From Halocynthiibacter styelae (GTDB lineage: Bacteria; Pseudomonadota; Alphaproteobacteria; Rhodobacterales; Rhodobacteraceae), in the NCBI RefSeq assembly GCF_016123485.1, contig NZ_JADCKQ010000008.1, forward strand, positions 62,001 through 126,000: a stretch of 64,000 nt of DNA. Reading direction: 5' to 3'. Below, in pieces: positions 17,789 to 25,507 of this stretch. Below the pieces are notes generated by a model. The model had not been told where the DNA came from. It ran no database searches and saw only the letters and a program-made list of their open reading frames with translations. The position numbers and the translations under genes are program-made. The stretch's first letter is position 1, and every line of letters begins with the position of its first letter.

Positions 17789-18906
17789 CATATACGACCA
17801 AAATCGAAGACAATATCCTGCACCTGACGGGTGCAGGCAAAGAAACACGTTTCCACGCCGTCTGGCTGCGGGACAATCTGCCAGGTGCAGATTACCGCGA
17901 TCCCGGCAACGGGCAGCGGCTGGTGACACTGGCAAATCTGCCGGAAGAGATCACCCTGGAGGCTGCGGATGTCAAAGGCGACACCGCAGAGCTGTGTTTT
18001 GCAGATGATGACACTGCGCATTCTTTCGATATCAACTGGCTGCTGGAAAATGCCTATGACAAGCCTGCTGTTTCGGGCATGAACCCGGACATCACCGCCT
18101 GGACGTCTGCCCTGACAGATGTTCCGACAGGTGACATGACCGAGCTGAAAACAGACAAGGCCGCCAAACTGAAGTGGCTGTCTGCGGTGCAGGATTACGG
18201 CTTTGCCAAAGTCACCGGCATGGAACCCGTGGAAGGCGGGCTGTTTGATATCGCAGACCTGTTTGGTTACGTGCGTGAGACCAACTATGGTCGCCACTTT
18301 GAGGTGCGCACAGAAGTGAACCCGGTGAACCTTGCCTACACCGGGCTGGGCCTTCAGGCGCATACGGACAACCCGTATCGCGATCCTGTACCAACCCTGC
18401 AGATCCTGTCCTGCCTTGAAAACTCTGCCGCTGGCGGGGAGAACATGGTGGTTGACGGTTTCGCCTGTGCAGAACGTTTGCGCCAGGAAGATCCGGAAGG
18501 GTTTGACGCCCTTGCAAGCTATTCCATTCGTTTTGAGTACGCCGGCAGCGCGGATGTCTGCCTGCAATCCCACCGCCCGATGATTGAACTGTCACCGGAA
18601 GGTCTGTTTGTGCAGATGCGCTTTAACTCACGTTCTATCGCACCGGTGCAGGATGTGCCTTTTGACGCGATGGAGGTCTGGTATCGCGCCTATCGCCGTT
18701 TGTCCGCGATCATTGATGATCCTGCGATGGAAGTGACATTCAAACTGTCACCAGGCGAGGCATTCATCGTCGATAACACCCGCGTGCTGCACGCGCGCAA
18801 GGGCTATTCCGGCGAAGGCAGCCGCTGGTTGCAGGGGTGCTATGCGGATAAGGACGGCCTGCGGTCCACCCGTGCGGCCATCGCACGTGAGCTGGGAGAA
18901 GCCTGA
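17785..18906 (+). CDS. tmpA: 2-trimethylaminoethylphosphonate dioxygenase TmpA-like (gamma-butyrobetaine hydroxylase family)
   Basis: Fe(II)/2-oxoglutarate oxygenase of 373 residues with the BBOX two-domain layout: N-terminal DUF971-like domain (FHAVWLRDNLPG) and C-terminal TauD fold. The iron ligands are H193 and D195 in QAHTDNPYRD and H336 in RVLHARKG; NSRS and RWLQG fit the 2-oxoglutarate site. By itself it could be a gamma-butyrobetaine hydroxylase, but the next gene is a PhnZ/TmpB-type HD oxygenase, and that pair is known to turn 2-trimethylaminoethylphosphonate into glycine betaine and phosphate. The Cys residues that bind zinc in the N-terminal domain of BBOX are absent (NLPGADYRDP in their place). 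Confidence 0.75.
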   Translation: MTYTTKIEDNILHLTGAGKETRFHAVWLRDNLPGADYRDPGNGQRLVTLANLPEEITLEAADVKGDTAELCFADDDTAHSFDINWLLENAYDKPAVSGMNPDITAWTSALTDVPTGDMTELKTDKAAKLKWLSAVQDYGFAKVTGMEPVEGGLFDIADLFGYVRETNYGRHFEVRTEVNPVNLAYTGLGLQAHTDNPYRDPVPTLQILSCLENSAAGGENMVVDGFACAERLRQEDPEGFDALASYSIRFEYAGSADVCLQSHRPMIELSPEGLFVQMRFNSRSIAPVQDVPFDAMEVWYRAYRRLSAIIDDPAMEVTFKLSPGEAFIVDNTRVLHARKGYSGEGSRWLQGCYADKDGLRSTRAAIARELGEA

Positions 18907-19496
18907 TGCAACCAGATCCAAGCGAGCTGAACGCAAGCAACATCGTGGACTTCATCGGCGGCATTTTTGAACGCTGTGGTGATGAGGAATATCTGGGCGA
19001 ACCGGTGACCATGGCGCAGCATATGCTGCAGGGCGCAACCATTGCTGAAAACAACGGCATGGATGATGAGATTGTCGTCGCGGCCCTGTTGCATGACATC
19101 GGCCATTTCACCAGCGAATTCGGCACGTTTTCCATGGAAGACACGGAAGATCGTTTCCATGAGGAAGCCGGCGCGAAGGTGTTGGAACGCTTTTTCCCAA
19201 GCGTGATCACCGATTGTGTGCGTTACCATGTGGCGGCGAAACGCTATCTTTGCGCGACAAGACCCAGCTATTTTGACCGTCTGTCTGATGCATCAATCCA
19301 TTCCCTGAACCTTCAGGGCGGGCCGATGTCGGATGACGAAGTGACTGCGTTTGAAAAGAACCCAAATCTCGCGAAAATCATCCAGGTCCGTTACCTGGAT
19401 GAGGCGGGCAAACATCCGGATATGGAAACCCCGGATTACGCCCATTTCGCGCCAGCCGTCCAACGCATTGTTGATGCGCATATGACTGCACAATAA
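18906..19496 (+). CDS. tmpB: HD-domain mixed-valence diiron oxygenase TmpB-like
   Basis: A 196-residue HD-domain protein with the fingerprint of the phosphonate-cleaving diiron oxygenases PhnZ and TmpB. Y29 and E32 in YLGE match the gating Tyr/Glu of PhnZ, and H39, H63, D64, H85, H108 and D165 fall at the spacing of its iron ligands. It is expected to cleave the C-P bond of an (R)-1-hydroxyalkylphosphonate, giving a carboxylic acid and phosphate; with the TmpA-like partner the product would be glycine betaine. It overlaps the tmpA stop by one base. Confidence 0.78.
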   Translation: MQPDPSELNASNIVDFIGGIFERCGDEEYLGEPVTMAQHMLQGATIAENNGMDDEIVVAALLHDIGHFTSEFGTFSMEDTEDRFHEEAGAKVLERFFPSVITDCVRYHVAAKRYLCATRPSYFDRLSDASIHSLNLQGGPMSDDEVTAFEKNPNLAKIIQVRYLDEAGKHPDMETPDYAHFAPAVQRIVDAHMTAQ

Positions 19497-19512
19497 AAAC
19501 CGGAAGGTGCCA

Positions 19513-20748
19513 ATGAAACTGAAAGACCTTGAGATTTTCACCGTTGGCACCCCGCCCCCGGGCTGGGGTGGCCGCTACTGGATTTTTGTCAAACTGACGA
19601 CCGATTGTGGCATTGTGGGCTATGGCGAAGTCTATGCTGCCTCTATCGGACCTGCCGCGATGGAACATGTGATCCGCGATATGTTTGAACGGCACATGTA
19701 CGGCGAAAACCCTGAAAACGTGGAAATGATGTTTCGCCGGGCTTATTCTTCGGGCTTTACGCAGCGGCCTGACCTGACGGTCATTGGTGCCTTTTCCGGC
19801 CTTGAAATCGCCTGCTGGGATATCCTTGGCAAAGCCCGCGAACGACCGGTTTGGGCGATGCTGGGCGGGATGATGAACGAACGCATCCGGTCTTACACCT
19901 ATCTGTATCCACAGCCCCACCACAATGTGCAGGATTTCTGGTCCAGCCCTGAAATGGCCGCCGAAACCGCGTCAGAGATGGTCAAACTGGGCTTTACCGC
20001 CGTAAAGTTTGACCCTGCCGGTCCTTATACATTGCGCGGCGGTCATATGCCCGCCATGTCCGACATCAGCCAATCCGCCGCCTTCTGCAAAGCTATTCGT
20101 GAAGCTGTTGGCGATAAAGCAGATCTGCTGTTTGGCACCCATGGGCAGTTCTCAACCGCCGGTGCGATCCGTCTTGCCAAAGCGATCGAACCCTATGATC
20201 CATTGTGGTATGAAGAACCCGTGCCGCCAGACAATATCAACGAAATGGCGAAGGTTGCGCGCGCGACCTCCATCCCAATTGCAACCGGTGAACGCCTGAC
20301 AACAAAGGCCGAATTTGCACCCATCCTGCGCAATGGTGCCGCAACGATTCTGCAACCTGCTCTGGGCCGCTCTGGTGGTCTCTGGGAAACCAAAAAAATC
20401 GCTGTCCTGGCCGAAGCTTACAACGCCCAGATGGCCCCGCATCTTTACGCGGGTCCTGTGGAATGGGCAGCGAATATTCATCTTGCCGCGTCGATCCCGA
20501 ACCTTTTGATGGCAGAAACGATTGGCACGGGCGGTGACTTCCACATGCCTCTGATCAAACATTCAATTGAATGGGAGAATGGATACATCATCGCACCACA
20601 GGCGCCAGGCCTCGGCATTGAGTTTGATGAAGATCTTGCCCGGGCGCATCCTTATACGGATACAGGCCTGCACTTGGAAATGCAGGAAGCGCCTTGTAAC
20701 TATCAGGACGGCAACAACTTTGGTGGCGGTGCGCCGGCACGCGAATGA
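19513..20748 (+). CDS. Enolase-superfamily protein (mandelate racemase/DgoD-like)
   Basis: A 411-residue mandelate racemase/muconate lactonising enzyme-type barrel. It has the N-terminal capping domain, then AVKFDPAG, EEPVPPD and the GER motif of the second and third metal-binding Glu, and APHLYAGP with the catalytic His as in galactonate dehydratase-like enzymes. At the place of the first metal-binding Asp (DFHGR in DgoD) the sequence is FGTHGQ, so that Asp seems replaced by Gly. GGAAGG supports the ATG at 19513 over a GTG at 19507. It starts 16 bases after tmpB and may belong to that operon. The substrate is unknown. Confidence 0.85.
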   Translation: MKLKDLEIFTVGTPPPGWGGRYWIFVKLTTDCGIVGYGEVYAASIGPAAMEHVIRDMFERHMYGENPENVEMMFRRAYSSGFTQRPDLTVIGAFSGLEIACWDILGKARERPVWAMLGGMMNERIRSYTYLYPQPHHNVQDFWSSPEMAAETASEMVKLGFTAVKFDPAGPYTLRGGHMPAMSDISQSAAFCKAIREAVGDKADLLFGTHGQFSTAGAIRLAKAIEPYDPLWYEEPVPPDNINEMAKVARATSIPIATGERLTTKAEFAPILRNGAATILQPALGRSGGLWETKKIAVLAEAYNAQMAPHLYAGPVEWAANIHLAASIPNLLMAETIGTGGDFHMPLIKHSIEWENGYIIAPQAPGLGIEFDEDLARAHPYTDTGLHLEMQEAPCNYQDGNNFGGGAPARE

Positions 20749-20754
20749 GGGCAT

Positions 20755-20810
20755 GGGGGCGCTGCCCCCGTCCTTTCAGGACTCCCCCGGAGTATTTTTG
20801 GAAAGATGAA
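20755..20810. repeat. Rhodobacterial intergenic repeat, copy 1
   Basis: GGGGGC-gct-GCCCCC hairpin (20755-20769), a smaller hairpin GTCCT-ttc-AGGAC (20770-20782), then CCCCCGGAGTATTTTTGGAA and AGATGAA (20784-20810). It lies at the junction of the convergent enolase-superfamily and MmgE/PrpD genes, and its right part encodes the last residues (LSKNTPGES) of the latter. A related copy is at 36089-36136. I recall similar elements in many roseobacter genomes. Confidence 0.75.
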
Positions 20811-22119
20811 TGGATAAAACCGCGAGATGTTTCGTGAAAGCCTGGACCGACATAGCTGCCTGCAAGGACGCGCTGGTGTCGAGCAGGTTCGGGGCTTTTT
20901 CAGGACCGACAAGCGCAAAAATTTTTGCGGATAGCCGGGTTTTGATCACATCAAGCGGAAGAGGTTCCGCGAGATCAAAGCTGGCTTTGTTTTCGCCGCC
21001 TGAATGGGTGATTGCGATTTTTGCTGCCGTTTCGGGAATCTCTTCATCAAACACCACAGCCACACTGTTGGCCAGTTTCCGGGCATCATCCTGCATGCAA
21101 AAGCTGTCTTCGAACTGATCGGCGCGCCCTGTATCACGACCAAGCAATGCCATTGCTGCGGTCATTTTATAGCTGAACTTCGCTTCCAGCCCGGTTTGCG
21201 GGGTTTCGATATTACAGACCCGGGCCCAACGGGGATTTGTCTGAATGGTGATGCCCATGATCTGATCTACGGACAGATCTTCCGTAGCGATTTTCAGGGC
21301 CTCAAGCGCGGCGTGGGTGCCGTGACAACAGGCGTGGAACTTATGTGATACGGTTTCTGTCACCCAGGTTCCTCCCAACCCGTCCAAAGCGAGGATATCA
21401 CTTGCGCCTGCATGGGTATCGCCGAACCCTTGCAAACACTCCAGCCCATCTGGTCGTGAGATGAAACCACGAGAAATCAATAGCGCGACTTCCACCGCAT
21501 TCGAGGCTGCAAGCCCTGCATTATAGGGTTTTCCCATTGTACCAAACTGGCTTTTCAACCCGCTGGCCCGGGTGGCGCAAAGACCCAGCGCATGTTGGGT
21601 CTGTTCTGCAGTCAGTCCAAGCAAGCGTGCACAGGCAAGGGTTGCGCCAAAACTGCCCGCTGTTGCAGTCTGATGGAACCCGGTTTCATAGTGGCCACGC
21701 CCAAGCCATGCGCCAATGCGGGCACTGGTTTCAAAGCCGATCAGGGTGGCTTCCAGAAATTGCGCGCCCGTGGCGTTGATCTGTTGCGCCAGTGCCAGAC
21801 AGGCCGGGAAGATCACCACAGAAGGATGACCAATATGCAGGAAATGCGTGTCATCGAAATCAAGCGCATGTGACGTCGCGCCATTCACCAGCGCCGCCGC
21901 GCGGGCGGGTGCAACGCCGCCCCCAAACAGAACAGATGCGCCCGCGCCCGCTTCAGCCAGAACCATATCGCGGGTGATCTGCGCAACGGGTTCCTCCGCG
22001 CCAGCCAGGCCACAGGCTGCCCAGTCCGCCAGCGAAAGACGTATGATTTCACGGGCGCGTTCCGAGGGCGAAATCGCGCCTGTTGCAAACGCTGCCAATA
22101 CCCTGCTGATGCCACTCAT
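20776..22119 (-). CDS. MmgE/PrpD family protein
   Basis: A 447-residue member of the family that includes 2-methylcitrate dehydratase PrpD and cis-aconitate decarboxylase. Family features are LADWAACGLAG near the start, GATSHALDFDDTHF around residue 95 and KFHACCHGTHAALEAL in the middle. Substrates are hydroxy-polycarboxylates in known members; nothing here fixes which. The C-terminal end LSKNTPGES is encoded by an intergenic repeat, so it is unlikely to be part of the folded domain. GGGGA precedes the ATG. It faces the enolase-superfamily gene tail to tail and is divergent from tpa. Confidence 0.85.
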   Translation of the reverse strand: MSGISRVLAAFATGAISPSERAREIIRLSLADWAACGLAGAEEPVAQITRDMVLAEAGAGASVLFGGGVAPARAAALVNGATSHALDFDDTHFLHIGHPSVVIFPACLALAQQINATGAQFLEATLIGFETSARIGAWLGRGHYETGFHQTATAGSFGATLACARLLGLTAEQTQHALGLCATRASGLKSQFGTMGKPYNAGLAASNAVEVALLISRGFISRPDGLECLQGFGDTHAGASDILALDGLGGTWVTETVSHKFHACCHGTHAALEALKIATEDLSVDQIMGITIQTNPRWARVCNIETPQTGLEAKFSYKMTAAMALLGRDTGRADQFEDSFCMQDDARKLANSVAVVFDEEIPETAAKIAITHSGGENKASFDLAEPLPLDVIKTRLSAKIFALVGPEKAPNLLDTSASLQAAMSVQAFTKHLAVLSIHLSKNTPGES

Positions 22120-22152
22120 GATCCATTCCCCGCAATTTTATGCCAATATGCC

Positions 22153-22170
22153 CGCAGCGCTGACGCTGCG
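22153..22170. other. Hairpin in the MmgE/tpa divergent gap
   Basis: CGCAGCG-ctga-CGCTGCG is a perfect 7-bp stem in the 229-base gap, about 34 bases from the MmgE/PrpD start. It may lie in the 5' leader of that gene. The rest of the gap holds the tpa control region. Confidence 0.35.
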
Positions 22171-22211
22171 CAAACAATTTACGCCGCCTTTTCGGGAATG
22201 TTTCTGAAAAA

Positions 22212-22266
22212 CTGGCCTTAAATTGAGTTTCGTCTGGCCCTAATTATTCCCCTTCTTTAAGGCCAG
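22212..22266 (+). promoter_or_regulatory. TauR-type boxes upstream of tpa
   Basis: Direct repeats CTGGCCTTAA (22212-22221) and CTGGCCCTAA (22234-22243) are 22 bases apart start to start, two helical turns. They match the CTGGACYTAA direct repeats known for TauR of Rhodobacter except for A to C at the sixth base. A third copy in the inverted direction, TTAAGGCCAG (22257-22266), lies nearer the gene, where the promoter elements should be. Confidence 0.85.
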
Positions 22267-22348
22267 ACTTCATGCTTAAGATTTGCAGTAATGCAACGCC
22301 AAAGATTCGCTCTGCTCACAGAGCCTCAGCCCGCAAGGAGTTCACCTC

Positions 22349-23719
22349 ATGAATGACCTGTCCGATGTCATCGAAGCCGACCGCGCCCATGTCTGGCACC
22401 ACCTGACCCAGCATAAGCCGCTGGAAACCAATAACCCACGCATCATCGTGGAAGGCAAAGGCATGCGTGTCTGGGACCAGTCCGGCCGTGAATTCCTGGA
22501 TGCTGTGTCCGGCGGTGTCTGGACCGTTAACGTGGGCTACGGCCGCACAGCCATTGCCGATGCGGTCCACGCGCAGCTGGTGAAAATGAACTATTTCGCA
22601 CAAAGCGTTGGGTCCATCCCAGGTTCGGAATTCGCGAAAAAGCTGATCGAAAAGATGCCTGGCCTCAGCCGCGTTTATTACGTGAACTCTGGTTCTGAAG
22701 CGAACGAAAAAGTATTCAAGATGGTGCGCCAGATTGCGCACAAAAAATACGACGGTAAGAAAACCAAGATCCTGTATCGTGACCGCGATTATCACGGCTC
22801 TACTCTGGCAACCATGTCCGCAGGTGGTCAGGACGAACGTGTAATGCAGTTTGGCCCGCTTGCCCCTGATTTCGTTCGCGTTCCACATTGCATGGAATAC
22901 CGTGCACAATGGGATCTGACCGGTGCTGAATATGGCCGCAAAGCCGCCGATGCGATCGAAGAAGTTATCCTGCGCGAAGGTCCTGAAACCGTTGGCCTGC
23001 TCTGCCTTGAGCCTGTGACCGCCGGTGGTGGCGTTATTGAGGCGCCAGAAGGTTACTGGGAGCGCGTTCAGGAAATCTGTAAGAAATATGATGTTCTGCT
23101 GCACATCGACGAAGTTGTCTGTGGCATGGGCCGTACCGGCAAATGGTTCGGTTATCAGCACTACGGCATCAAGCCAGATTTCGTGACTATGGCGAAAGGT
23201 GTGGCTTCCGGTTATGCAGCGATTGCGATCACTGTGACCACTGAAGAAGTCTTTGAACTCTTCAAGGATGACCCATCCGACAAGCTGAACTACTTCCGTG
23301 ATATTTCCACATTCGGCGGCTGTACTGCTGGTCCTGCTGCGGCACTTGCTAACATGCAGATCATCGAGGATGAAAATCTGCTCGATAACACCACCAAGAT
23401 GGGTGAGCGCATGCTCGCAAACCTCAACAAGCTTGCTGAAAAGCATGAGGTCATTGGTGATGTACGCGGTAAAGGTCTGTTTGTCGGTGCGGAACTGGTC
23501 GTGGATCGTGAAACCAAAGAACCTGCGGAAGAAGCCAAAGTTGGCGCGGTTGTTGCCGCCTGTAACGCCCGTGGCGTGATCATCGGCGCGACCAACCGGT
23601 CTGTTCCGGGTTTCAACAACACGCTTTGCTTCAGCCCGGCGCTGATCGCAACTGCGGATGACATTGATGAAATCTGCAACGCGGTTGACGAAGCCCTGAC
23701 CGAAGTTTTCGGCGGGTGA
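22349..23719 (+). CDS. tpa: Taurine-pyruvate aminotransferase
   Basis: Transfers the amino group of taurine to pyruvate, giving sulfoacetaldehyde and alanine; cytosolic PLP enzyme. The 456-residue class III aminotransferase shows VNSGSEANEKVF, YRDRDYHGST, LHIDEVVCGMGRTG and the Schiff-base lysine K283 in MAKGVASGY. Class III enzymes vary in substrate, but tauR and xsc next door and TauR-type boxes in the promoter identify it as Tpa. GCAAGGAG precedes the ATG. A terminator hairpin follows, so it is probably a separate transcript from tauR. Confidence 0.94.
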   Translation: MNDLSDVIEADRAHVWHHLTQHKPLETNNPRIIVEGKGMRVWDQSGREFLDAVSGGVWTVNVGYGRTAIADAVHAQLVKMNYFAQSVGSIPGSEFAKKLIEKMPGLSRVYYVNSGSEANEKVFKMVRQIAHKKYDGKKTKILYRDRDYHGSTLATMSAGGQDERVMQFGPLAPDFVRVPHCMEYRAQWDLTGAEYGRKAADAIEEVILREGPETVGLLCLEPVTAGGGVIEAPEGYWERVQEICKKYDVLLHIDEVVCGMGRTGKWFGYQHYGIKPDFVTMAKGVASGYAAIAITVTTEEVFELFKDDPSDKLNYFRDISTFGGCTAGPAAALANMQIIEDENLLDNTTKMGERMLANLNKLAEKHEVIGDVRGKGLFVGAELVVDRETKEPAEEAKVGAVVAACNARGVIIGATNRSVPGFNNTLCFSPALIATADDIDEICNAVDEALTEVFGG

Positions 23720-23743
23720 TACGCCCCACAGCGTAAACAACCG

Positions 23744-23772
23744 ACGGCCACGCAGAATTGTGTGGCCGTTTT
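23744..23772 (+). terminator. Terminator after tpa
   Basis: ACGGCCAC (23744-23751) and GTGGCCGT (23762-23769) form an 8-bp stem around a 10-base loop, followed by TTTT (the last stem base plus 23770-23772). It lies 25 bases after the tpa stop codon and upstream of tauR. Confidence 0.75.
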
Positions 23773-23856
23773 CACAGGGGCATGCCGCCCGCGCGATTTG
23801 ACAGATTGCGTGGCATCTGCCCTTATATCCAGATACAACCGGATAGAGCCAGTTAC

Positions 23857-25311
23857 ATGCCCATCTCTGAAGAAACCTTTTTCCTGGACCCCCGTTTTGA
23901 AGGCACGCTTCAAAGCCAGATCCAGCAGTTGGTGGCCGAAGGCATTCTGTCCGGGCGCTTTCAGCCTGGTGAAAAACTGCCGTCTTCCCGCAAACTGGCG
24001 AACCATCTGGGCGTCAGCCGGATCACAGTGACGCTGGCCTATAACGAATTGATCGCGGATGACTATCTGACCAGCGCCGGACGGTCCGGCTATTACGTGT
24101 CACATTCCGCCCCGCCCCCGCCGGAAATTCCGCAGAACCGCAGCAATGATACCGTAGACTGGGCGCGTGCGATTGGCCAAAGTTATTCCAATGTGCGCCA
24201 GGTCGACAAACCTTCGGGCTGGGGCGGTTTTCCTTATCCCTTTGTCTATGGTCAGGCCGACCCGACGCTGTTTGACCAGCAGAACTGGCGGCTTTGTGCA
24301 TTGCAGGCGCTTGGGAAGAAAGATTTCACCTCGCTGACCGGCGATTTCGCCGACCGTGATGATCCGCAACTGGTTGAATTTATCGCCCGCCATACGCTTC
24401 CGCGCCGTGGTATTCTGGCCCGGCCAGAAGAAATTCTGATCACTGTGGGTGCACAAAACGCGCTGTGGATCACCGCACAACTTTTGCTGGGTCAGCGCCG
24501 GAAGGCCGTGTTTGAAAACCCGTGTTACCCAGGCCTGCGTGAGGTTCTGGGGCAGACCCGTTGCCATCTGTCGCCCGTGGATGTGGATGAGAAAGGCCTT
24601 GATCCGGAGAAACTTCCATCGGATCTTGACGTGCTTTTTGCCACCCCAAGCCACCAGTGCCCGACCACCGCAACCATGCCGATTGAGCGCCGCCGCGCGC
24701 TTTTGGAAAAGGCGCGTGCTGACGATTTTCTGATCGTAGAAGACGATTACGAATTTGAGATGTCCTTCCTGACAACCGCCTCGCCCGCGTTAAAATCTCT
24801 GGATGAAGATGGACGCGTGATCTATGTCGGATCCTTCTCAAAATCTCTGTTCCCAGGATTGCGTCTTGGCTATCTTGTTGGATCCGAAACCTTTATTCGC
24901 GAAGCTCGTGGCTTGCGCGCCACAATCCTGCGCCACCTGCCCGGCCATATTCAGCGCACGGCGGCTTACTTTCTGTCGCGCGGTCACTATGATGCGCTGG
25001 TGCGCCGGATCCGTCTGGCTCTGCATGAGCGCCGCGAAGTGATGGACCGTGCGATCCGCACCCAAGGGCTGGAAATTGCCGGCGCTGCGCAATTCGGCGG
25101 ATCATCTTACTGGATGGCAACGCCCCCCGGGGTGAACATCGATGAAAAGGTCGAAGCGCTGCGCAAGCGCGGTGTGCTGATCGAGCCGGGCATGCCGTTC
25201 TTTGAAGATGCGGAAGACGGGCGCGGATATTTCCGCCTGGCTTATTCATCCATCCCTGCAAGCCGCATCAACGACGGCATCCGCATTCTGGCGGAAGAGC
25301 TGCGCAGCTGA
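23857..25311 (+). CDS. tauR: Taurine catabolism regulator TauR (MocR/GntR family)
   Basis: MocR-type regulator of 484 residues: an N-terminal GntR winged helix (SGRFQPGEKLPSSRKLANHLGVSRITVTLAYNEL in pieces) fused to an aminotransferase-like domain with the PLP lysine in VGSFSKSLFPG. TauR activates taurine genes in the presence of taurine by binding direct repeats, and such repeats lie before tpa and xsc on both sides of this gene. The ATG at 23857 gives a typical MocR N-terminus; the frame is open from 23758, but the extra 33 residues look non-conserved. I see no TauR box before this gene itself. Confidence 0.9.
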   Translation: MPISEETFFLDPRFEGTLQSQIQQLVAEGILSGRFQPGEKLPSSRKLANHLGVSRITVTLAYNELIADDYLTSAGRSGYYVSHSAPPPPEIPQNRSNDTVDWARAIGQSYSNVRQVDKPSGWGGFPYPFVYGQADPTLFDQQNWRLCALQALGKKDFTSLTGDFADRDDPQLVEFIARHTLPRRGILARPEEILITVGAQNALWITAQLLLGQRRKAVFENPCYPGLREVLGQTRCHLSPVDVDEKGLDPEKLPSDLDVLFATPSHQCPTTATMPIERRRALLEKARADDFLIVEDDYEFEMSFLTTASPALKSLDEDGRVIYVGSFSKSLFPGLRLGYLVGSETFIREARGLRATILRHLPGHIQRTAAYFLSRGHYDALVRRIRLALHERREVMDRAIRTQGLEIAGAAQFGGSSYWMATPPGVNIDEKVEALRKRGVLIEPGMPFFEDAEDGRGYFRLAYSSIPASRINDGIRILAEELRS

Positions 25312-25349
25312 ATACCACTGCTATCTTCGGATGAGACCAGATGTCGCAA

Positions 25350-25413
25350 CTGGACTTAATCCGGAATTCCACTGGCCCTAACGGACAATCCTCAGGGCAA
25401 GTATTCATATAAC
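25350..25413 (+). promoter_or_regulatory. TauR-type boxes and promoter of xsc
   Basis: CTGGACTTAA (25350-25359) is an exact match to the known TauR half-site, and CTGGCCCTAA (25372-25381) follows 22 bases further on, the same spacing as before tpa. Directly downstream are a weak -35 GACAAT (25384-25389) and a -10-like TATAAC (25408-25413), so the boxes sit where an activator would touch RNA polymerase. A CCCGTG-att-CACGGG hairpin (25421-25435) lies in the leader. Confidence 0.88.
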
Positions 25414-25507
25414 TGGAAATCCCGTGATTCACGGGAAATACACGTGAACCACGCCCGCTCACCCGGCCAGAATACCACAACAGGCCCGAAACACAGGATA
25501 AAATCCC

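Noticed and set aside
17785-18906. Calling the dioxygenase gamma-butyrobetaine hydroxylase (carnitine pathway)
   Set aside because: No carnitine genes are near, while a PhnZ/TmpB-type oxygenase overlaps its end; the phosphonate reading explains both.
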